Positions 57,040 to 64,000 of a DNA stretch of 64,000 nt are shown here, one piece after another (position 1 is the first letter of the stretch; the number at the start of each line of letters is the position of its first letter). A program made the position numbers and the translations under genes. A model generated the notes under the pieces. That model did no database searches and was not told the DNA's origin. It saw nothing but the letters and a program-made list of their open reading frames with translations. The stretch is from Anisodus tanguticus. Taxonomy: Eukaryota > Streptophyta > Magnoliopsida > Solanales > Solanaceae. The stretch spans positions 7,428,001 through 7,492,000 of the forward strand of contig CM067541.1 in NCBI GenBank assembly GCA_034509755.1, given 5' to 3'.

Positions 57040-58448
57040 TGTAACACCCCGTACCTTCAAATTAAGTCTTGTTCATGATCCACGAGTGTAGAAAATCAAA
57101 ACAGGGAGTTTAAGTTGCAAAATCAGGTCCATTTCTGAAGATGGAATTCGACGTCAAATTTTACGGCCCGTCAAACGAACCGTCACTTTCACTTTTGAAA
57201 TTGACGGCCAGACTGTAAATTATACGGACCGTCAATTGCTCGATGGCCCGTCAAATCAAACCGTCAATTTCACTTTTGAAATTGACGGCCTGTTGGTCAA
57301 TTGTACGGACCGTCAAATTATTGACGGCCCGTCAATCCTCTCAGTCTCAAAATTTCAGATTTTACAACTTTTTGAAATTTCTCACAAATAACAGTACGGT
57401 CCCGTTCGACGGACCATCAATCTGGACCGTCAAAATATTGACGGCCCAGCTTAGACCATTGAACAATCGACGGACCTCAACGTCTCGTCAAACTTCTCCG
57501 ACAGCAAACAGTATAAATACGAGTCTTTGATTCTAAAAATCAATTTTTACAATTCCCAAACCCTAGAACGAAGGTTCTCTCTTCCTAACCTTATCCTACA
57601 TCGAGGTAAGCCTTTTCCATGTAATTCTATGTGATTTTAACGTAATCCTAACAAATTCTAAGTAGAATTCATTGTTCTTAACTTTGAATTTTCAGGATAA
57701 ACCCAACTCAATGCTCAAGGTTTAATCTTTAGGGTTCTTCTTCGAAGTTCAGATTTTTACCACGAGTTTTGGAGCGATTAAGGTATGTAGAGCTTCTATC
57801 TACGTGTGAGAACATCATTATTTTTCCCCACACCACAGTTATTCATAAAACCATGAATTTCTATACCTAGGGTTTTATTTCAAGTTCATGATAAACCCTA
57901 AACTACATGATAAACCCTAAACTACATGTATCATGTTTTCCCATGTTTGTATTATTAACTATTTGTTGTATTCTCGATATTCCATTATGGTTATTATCCA
58001 TGAACTCATGTTTTGAATTCCACGAGTTCTTAATTATCAAGTCATGAATTATTATTACCTAACCTATGAAATTATACATGTTTTCTCTCAAGTTATATAT
58101 TATGAAATTATGTTCATGTTAAACTATCTCATATCATGTTTACAAGAAATTTCATGTAATTCATGGGCTTACAAGTCACTATTTTCAAGTACATGTTTTG
58201 GGAGTTGCACAGATTACCGAGAATGCTCATATAGCCTGAAACTACGTATGCTAACGTAGGATAAGGGTCGCTCCGCCATAGGACGATACCTTCATGTTAC
58301 CCCTTAGTGGGATTATTGGATCCATCATGTTCATGTTCATGTCTCGTACTTTGGCAAAGTACGAGATGACTTAGCTGATTGGGCAGAGATCAGACTCCAC
58401 ATTCACATGTGGTGGTTCATGTTGATTTTGTTAATGCTCTCCCACATG

Positions 58449-58480
<32 letters not shown>

Positions 58481-59028
58481 TATACAGTTTTTAGACTTTG
58501 CTCATGTTCATGTTTTCAGTTTCAGTTTCATGTTCCCATTATTTTATGTACATGCTTATTCTTTCAGTTGCTTTACATACGATACAATTCAAATGTACTT
58601 ACGTCTCTTTGCATGGGGCGTGCACTTCACGATGCAGGTGCTGAGTTTCAGGACGACAGATCTACTCACTAGGATTTGCCTCAGTATCAGCTTTTGGTGA
58701 GCCCTAACTCATTCGAAGTGTCAGTCTTATTTATTTACATGGCATGATTATTAGTAGAGGTATGCGAGGGCCTTGTCCTGGTAAACATTTTTACAGTCCG
58801 ATTCATGTTCAGAAGTTTATAAACTAGTTTAGTATGTCATGTCAGCATTGATTTTCAGACTTATTATATTTTCAGATTATTTCCGCTATGATTATTTCAA
58901 ACTACAAAATATAGTATCATGTTTTAAATGTTTTAAATCATTTCCTTAGCATGTTTTGATGCACATGTTGACAAGCAAGCCATGTGGTTCGCTCGGTCAC
59001 ATGCAGCAAGACACCGAGTATCGTTTTC
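57040..59028 (+). repeat. Solo LTR of the chromovirus family
   Basis: Starts TGTAACACCCCGTACC and follows the 7.6-9.5-kb LTR (inverted) throughout, ending ACACCGAGTATCG. About 30 bp short of the expected GAGTGACA end. No internal region follows. Plus orientation, opposite to the chromovirus at 7.6-16.2 kb. U3 holds the same TGACGGNCCGTCA palindromes. Confidence 0.9.
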
Positions 59029-59692
59029 TAACCTTGTTTTTAAAAAAATTAAAATAAAATTAATTTTTTTTGTAGGTGGGTGGGTTCTCATGGGAGGGAG
59101 GGGATGTAGAAAACCACAAAAAAAAAATTGAGAGGGGGGGATGCATAGGGTGGTGATAGTAGTTGGGGTTTGGTGGGGAGGGTTAGGTGGTGGTGGGGTA
59201 GTTGGTTGAATGCTAACTTGTGAGACTTGTTTTTTCCCTACTTCCTCATTTTTAAGGAACTGGTTTCCTAAAGAAAATGTTTTCAAAAAATTTGAACCAA
59301 TCAAACATGAGAAAATTGGAAAACATCTTCTGAAATGATTTCCTTCATACCAAACACACCCTAAATCTGCAACTTGCACCACACTTCTTACTTGAACCAG
59401 CCGAGCTCCAAGCTAAAAAGTGAAATTACAAGCATGTAAAGTCTCTGCAACTGTCTTAGCGCAAAGACTATCTAAATAATGGATCTGTTGATTGCATATC
59501 ATATTGCAGATTGAACACCAAAGTCCTCAACAAAAATGTAATCCAAAATATATTTGTTAGTCCACGAAGGAAGAGGATTATTTATTCCGTTCAATATTCA
59601 ACTATACTCGATATTACAACATCGAAAGTTGCAGCAATTTTCAATTTTCACGAAACAAGCATATGCAGCAAGGGAAACAAGCATATGTCGCA

Positions 59693-60945
59693 TGTTGGAG
59701 ACCTTGTCTCTTCGCACAGTGGGACAAATCTACCACATCGGTGGGAATAGGAAGAATTGCTCTCTATATAAGTCTCTAATGTGGTAAAGGGTTTGGATCC
59801 CCAAGGGTATCCCATGTGTTTAAAGGAGGGAAGACCTAGATGTGTTTGGGTTCAAGGCTAAGCCCACACGCGCGCCGCCGCCGCCCGCCCGTCCCGTCCG
59901 GGCCGGTCTCGGGCTCGGGCCACGGCCACGGGCCACGGGTCGTGGGCCGTGGGGGCGTGGGGGCGTGGTGTGGGCCTTTTCGATATTATCTTTTTGGACC
60001 GAGAGAACTCTGCCGGATGTACGAGTTTGATCCCCGAAGTTTCATATGTACAGTTTGGACCAGAATTCTTTTATATGTACAGTTTGGTCCCTGAAGTTTC
60101 AATATTTACAGTTTGGTCCCCATAGTTTCTGGGAAGGTGACGGAAGGCGTTGGACTGCATTTTTGGAGCATTAATCAGCCATTACTTGGCTGATTAATTC
60201 TCCATTAACAGCCCATCAGTTGGGCAATTGAGCAGCCTCCTTCAAGACCTTAAATCGGCCTCACTAATGGCATTTAACATGCCATTTACAGCCCTCCTAA
60301 TGGCCTTTAACAGCCATGTTTGGGCAGTTGATCAGCCCCTCCTCCATGCTATATATTGAGCCTCTTTTGGCTCAATTCAGCAGCAGAAAACGAGCAGATA
60401 ATAGGCCACCAAACAGGCAGAAAAACAGACAGAAAAGCCACCAGAAAACAGGCTGAAAATTCTGCAAAACAGTGGCTGAAAATTCAGCAAAATAGTGTCT
60501 GAAATTCAGCGAAACAGTGGCTGAAAATCAGTCAAAAACAGTGACCAAACCCTCACGTATACACAAGATATACACTACAGAGACACACTATATACACAGA
60601 GACAAAAGAGAAGAGTAGAGAGAAACTCTTCCTTCCTATTCCATATCTTCAGCAAGTCGAGTCATATTTATTTTCTTCGCCAGGCTCAACCTATTGGCTT
60701 TGTAGTGTTGAGATTAAAGTGTTGTTTTATCTTGGGAGACTATTGCCCGCTAACGTAAAAGCATATATACGGGGCAATCTTGTCTTAAGGATAGAGGGCT
60801 ATCCTCGACTCAACACACAACGTTGTAACCGTCCAGATTTAGTTATTTCTTGATTTCAGGATATCAAGATTGAAGACACAACAAGCTTGCGGCAGTTCTC
60901 AACGTTGGCTTTGCTAGGTGATCAAGATTCAAGACACAACACCCT
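59693..60945 (+). repeat. LTR-type repeat (copy 2 of the 41-kb family)
   Basis: Starts TGTTGGAGACCTTGTC with CACATCGGTGGGAATAGG; GC-rich GGGCCACGGCCACGGGCC tract at 59910-59960; runs of the phrases CAGCCCATCAGTTGGGC and CAGTGGCTGAAAATTCAGC; shared module TCTTGGGAGACTATTGCCCG and ATACGGGGCAATCTTGTCTT at 60730-60790 as at 41.6 kb. A TATATATTGAGCC core-promoter-like site lies near 60350. Likely a solo LTR. The right end is not certain. Confidence 0.55.
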
Positions 60946-61622
60946 TTAAATACATGAGGCATATATGCTCAGTCTGACATCCAGCGACAGCCAACCCTAA
61001 CGCGAGCAATCAGCCGAAGTTCAGAGCCATGCTTGAGAAAGACATTACCTGAAAGCCATTTGAGTTGATATAAATATAGAAAAACAGATATACAAAAAAG
61101 GCCAGCAGCATCTCAGCACTAGATTACTAATGCAGTAAAGAGACTGAATTTAAGAAGTTATACTTCACGAGTGCATGCAATTGAAATTATAGGTGATATG
61201 CACTGCACATAGTCAGCCAACTAAGCAAATAAGAACCTTGGTCTGAAAACATAAGGATACATAGGCCTTCTTGAAGTAAATTACTTGGTAACTAGGCATG
61301 ATGGCAGGCTAGAAGTGGAGTATTTGCCAGCAGCAGTCAATTAATTTGTCTCCAGACCTTACGGACAATCAAAATACAACATAGTTGAAACATCCAAAAG
61401 GGGAAAAGGAAAAGCTAAAACAGAACCTGGGAAGTATTAAGGTAAATGGAAACATAAAACATGACCAGACCTTAAACAACTCAGGCATAGAACTCTTCTA
61501 AATGATGACATGATCTTTAAATTCAGATTTCCCCTTGTAATATTTCACAAAATTGTTGGAAATTTGCCTTTGGCGGAGTTGTGACCGACCAACTTTAACG
61601 GCTTAAACACTAGTGTTACGTA
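60946..61622. other. Intergenic spacer
   Basis: No gene or repeat family recognised. Confidence 0.45.
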
Positions 61623-61849
61623 TGTTGGATGAAAGATGGAATAATTTCCCTTGGGGATTCCTTTCATTATTCACAATATATATAGCTGTACAAAGGTTGA
61701 TTCCTAATATAGTACGAATCCTAACTTACCTTACAAAGGTTGATTCCTAATACAATTAGAATCCTAAGTTACCTTAAATATACATCTATCATAATTACAA
61801 AATATACAGAGAATATTCGGAGAATATTCGCTAATACTCCCCCTCAGAC

Positions 61850-62495
61850 GGGGCGGGAGGAGGCCGAACGCTAAGGCTGGATCGGAAGTCGTTGAAGAGC
61901 GTCGCGGTAGTCCCTTTGTGAAGATGTACGCATGCGATAAGAGGAAGGCACGTGTAATATTTTGACGACCACGGGCAACCTTCTCTCGCACAAAGTGGAT
62001 ATCCATCTCAATATGCTTAGTCCGCCGATCTTTGGACCGGATTATGAGACATATAGATGGCAGATATGTTGTCACAATAGACTATAGACGCCTTGCGGAG
62101 TGGACACGGAGCTCTAAAAGAAGATTTCGGAGCCAACGGATCTCAAAGAACTACATTAGCAACACCGCGATATTCTCGCTTCGGCACTCGAACGGGATAG
62201 TGTGGCCGCTCTTGGCGGACCATGAGATAAGATTATCCCCAAGAAATACACAAGTACACGAGGTGGAGCTACGTGTGTCGGGCATCCCGCCCAATCTGCA
62301 TCCGTGTAGGCAAGTAACTTGGTTGGGGCGAGAGGGGTATAAGTGTAATCCAAAGTCTAGTGTACCCTTAACGTATCCGATAATACGTTTGAGGGTGGCA
62401 AAATGGGACTCTCGGGGGTCGTGCATGAACAGACACACCCGCCGAACGGCATATGTAATATCGAGGCCTAGTGAATGTAAGATCGAAGAGCACAC
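61850..62495 (-). pseudogene. E3 RNase H remnant
   Basis: YTDADWAGCP, DNLISWSAKSGH-like and RTKHIEMDIHFVREKVARG fragments in three frames; several small indels. Confidence 0.85.
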
Positions 62496-62744
62496 CGCTA
62501 GACTCCGATATAGAGTGGGATCGAAAGCGGCGCACCGTCATTGACACTAAGCTTGGATTTGGAGTCCACCGGAGTTGGCATAATTTTACAATTTGCCATC
62601 TTGGCCCCGTACACTATCTCTTCGCATACTTACGCCGACACGGGAACATAGTGGTCACGCAGATCGGTTACCGATATACCCAAAAAATAACTTAGCTTGC
62701 CCAAGTCGGTCATAGCAAATTCGGTTTTGAGTAGAGCAATGATT

Positions 62745-63452
62745 TCATTCTTCAAACCGTCGGATGAGGCAAGTAAGAACAATGTCATCGACATATAATA
62801 GCAAATATGCAGTGCTGCTACTTCGGTGAAAAGTGAAGAGAGAGTTATCACACCTGCTACATACAAAACCAATCTGCAGAAGATACATGGCAAAACGATC
62901 ATACCAAGCTCGGGGTGCCTGTTTCAATCCATACAATGACTTCCTGAGACGACACACAAACTGCGGAGCTGCCGGATGAACAAAGCCAGGAGGCTGATGC
63001 ATGTACACAGTCTCTTTCAAATCCCCATGAAGGAATGCATTCTTGACATCAAGCTGATGAATCGGCCAATGCATGCCCATAGCAATACTGAGAACAGTCC
63101 GAATAGTGGCCGGTTTAACAACCGGACTGAATGTCTCACCACAATCAATACCCTCCTGCTGATTAGTGCCATTGGCGATTAGTCTTGCCTTATACCTCTC
63201 TAAGTCACCACTGTCTCTGAACTTGTGCCGAAATAGCCACATACATCGGATAACATTCACACCTTCGGGTCTAGGTACCAAATCCCAAGTGTTCTGCTTG
63301 GTTAAAGCATTAAATTCCTCGCACATGGCCGCATTCCAATTTGGGTCCAGTTTTGCTAGTTTTGGATTTTTTGGAATGGGTGATAAGGTTTGTGTGGAGA
63401 GATTGAAGTGAACCTTGGGTTTGAAGATCCCGTGTTGTGCACGAGTCTCCAT
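62745..63452 (-). pseudogene. E3 reverse transcriptase, longest open copia frame
   Basis: 235 codons: METRAQHGIFKPKVHFN, LDVKNAFLHGDLKETVYMHQ, LRKSLYGLKQAPRAWYDRF and LLLYVDDIVLT with an intact YVDD. The frame shifts just after DIVLT (near 62770), so the RT tail (NEIIALLKTEFAMTDLG) is in another frame. Confidence 0.92.
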
Positions 63453-63469
63453 ACGATGAGACGGCAGTG

Positions 63470-63997
63470 GCGGTGGGTAGGGGCTGGGAGGTTCGGTCCA
63501 TTGGTTCGGACCGATGGGCGCAATTCGGTCGGACCGGTTTTCGGTGACTCGGCGGGGTGTAGGGGTGAGCAGGGAGCTGGGGTGGTGCCGGATAGTGGTG
63601 AGACTGTCGGAACAGTGGGCTGCTGTTGGTATAGATTTTGGATGATCGGGGACAGACTTGGTTCATCGAGAAAGATATAATCGGTGGTCTGAAATTTCCG
63701 AAGATTTGAAAAAGGAAAGGTTGTCTCGTCAAAGGTGACGTGACGGGAGACGATGATTTTGCGAGTAGCAATGTCATAGCACAAGTAGCCCCGATGATTA
63801 GGAGATAGACCAAGGAAGACACATGGCAGAGTGCGAGGGGCAAGTTTGTGAGGTGCAGTGGAGGCCATGTTGGGGTAGCATAAGCATCCAAAAATACGTA
63901 GGTGATCATATGATGGTAGCCTACGGTATAAGATTTCGGTAGGGGTCTTATTTTGGAGTGTGCTAGTTGGTAAAATATTAAGAAGGGATTCTACCAT
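63470..63997 (-). pseudogene. E3 integrase C-terminal part and linker
   Basis: LNILPTSTLQNKTPTEILYR, HLRIFGCLCYPNMAS, CVFLGLSPNHRGYLCYD, RHVTFDETTFPF: the copia integrase C-terminal (GKGY-like) zone. The linker 63480-63660 follows, Pro/Thr-rich. The integrase core lies beyond the window. Confidence 0.85.
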
Positions 63998-64000
63998 TTT

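Larger units (their letters stand above)
56244..59361. mobile_element. Tourist/Harbinger-like element with nested solo LTR
   Basis: Terminal inverted repeats GGGTGTGTTTGGTATGAA at both ends (56244 and, inverted, 59361). Target duplication TAA at 56241-56243 and 59362-59364. The element proper is 56244-57039 plus about 59029-59361 (about 1.1 kb). It contains C-rich and G-rich stretches (CACCCACCCA; GGAGGGGTGGTGGGGTGTTG repeated about every 80 bp at 56850, 56930 and 57030). No transposase seen. Confidence 0.85.
61623..64000 (-). mobile_element. Copia element E3, cut by window end
   Basis: Left LTR 61623-61837 (TGTTGGATGAAAGATGG, CCCTTGGGGATTCC), then polypurine complement CCCCCTCAG, RNase H, RT and integrase on the minus strand up to base 64000. 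Its LTR has an internal duplication of about 38 bp (ACAAAGGTTGATTCCTAAT at 61692 and 61734). Same family as E1 and E2 by RT and linker position. Confidence 0.92.

Noticed and set aside
57243..57530. 95-codon frame in the solo LTR
   Set aside because: Arises from the CCGTCAA repeat array; not conserved in the other LTR copies.
59840..60094. GC-rich frames with Arg/Pro/Gly
   Set aside because: Compositional artefact of the GGGCC/CACGG tract in an LTR-type repeat.

Overview
This is nuclear DNA of a flowering plant, almost certainly Solanaceae. The base composition is AT-rich, the genes have GT-AG introns, several copies of the tobacco-type TS SINE and one Au-like SINE are present, and more than half of the window is transposable elements (Ty1/copia, Ty3/gypsy chromovirus, TRIM, hAT, Stowaway and Tourist-like MITEs). 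I worked by reading only, so exon joins come from open frame, GT-AG borders and remembered family features. They are not backed by transcripts.

Genes that look intact are few and well spaced. (1) MOB1 (minus strand, 366-6496, seven coding exons, 215 residues) is a Hippo/MEN-type kinase co-activator. (2) A GROWTH-REGULATING FACTOR (plus, 19543-23613, four coding exons, 342 residues) has QLQ and WRC domains and a miR396 site. (3) A PAM68-type thylakoid photosystem II assembly protein (plus, 28027-28617, single exon) is followed by a broken partial duplicate. (4) A BREVIS RADIX family gene (plus, 51980-55465, five coding exons, 309 residues) carries a nested intron-containing elongator tRNA-Met gene in its first coding intron. 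Pseudogenes are a UDP-glycosyltransferase C-terminal remnant (about 24.67-25.15 kb), a cadmium-induced AS8-like gene split by a transposon (25.56-26.59 kb), the PAM68 copy (29.15-29.41 kb) and a plastid rpoB fragment (about 7.27-7.61 kb).

Layout: 0-6.7 kb MOB1, with SINEs in its last intron and a TATA box at its 5' end; 6.7-7.6 kb MITEs and plastid DNA; 7.6-16.2 kb one decayed Tekay/Del-like chromovirus with both LTRs trimmed; 16.2-19.5 kb GRF upstream region; 19.5-23.9 kb GRF, with a 350-bp hAT element in intron 3; 24.6-26.9 kb pseudogenes, a Tourist-like MITE and a TRIM element; 28-35 kb PAM68 and a tandemly repeated 3' flank into which a 4.87-kb copia element (E1) inserted; 35.4-40.3 kb a second, older copia copy (E2); 40.9-47.7 kb AT-rich intergenic DNA with an LTR-type repeat, minisatellites and MITEs; 47.7-55.8 kb BRX gene with a probable long 5' leader intron; 56.2-59.4 kb a Tourist/Harbinger-like element that itself holds a solo LTR of the same chromovirus family; 59.7-61 kb a second copy of the 41-kb LTR-type repeat; 61.6-64 kb a third copia copy (E3), cut by the window end.

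The host genes are not a pathway or cluster: growth control (MOB1, GRF, BRX) and plastid assembly (PAM68) simply neighbour each other. I found no convincing new biological system. The best unexplained signals are covarying stem-loops in all three chromovirus LTRs, dense TGACG/CGTCA arrays in the LTR U3, an RG-rich Gag tail without a visible zinc knuckle in the copia family, and copy-specific GC-rich palindromic motifs in the copia integrase-RT linker.
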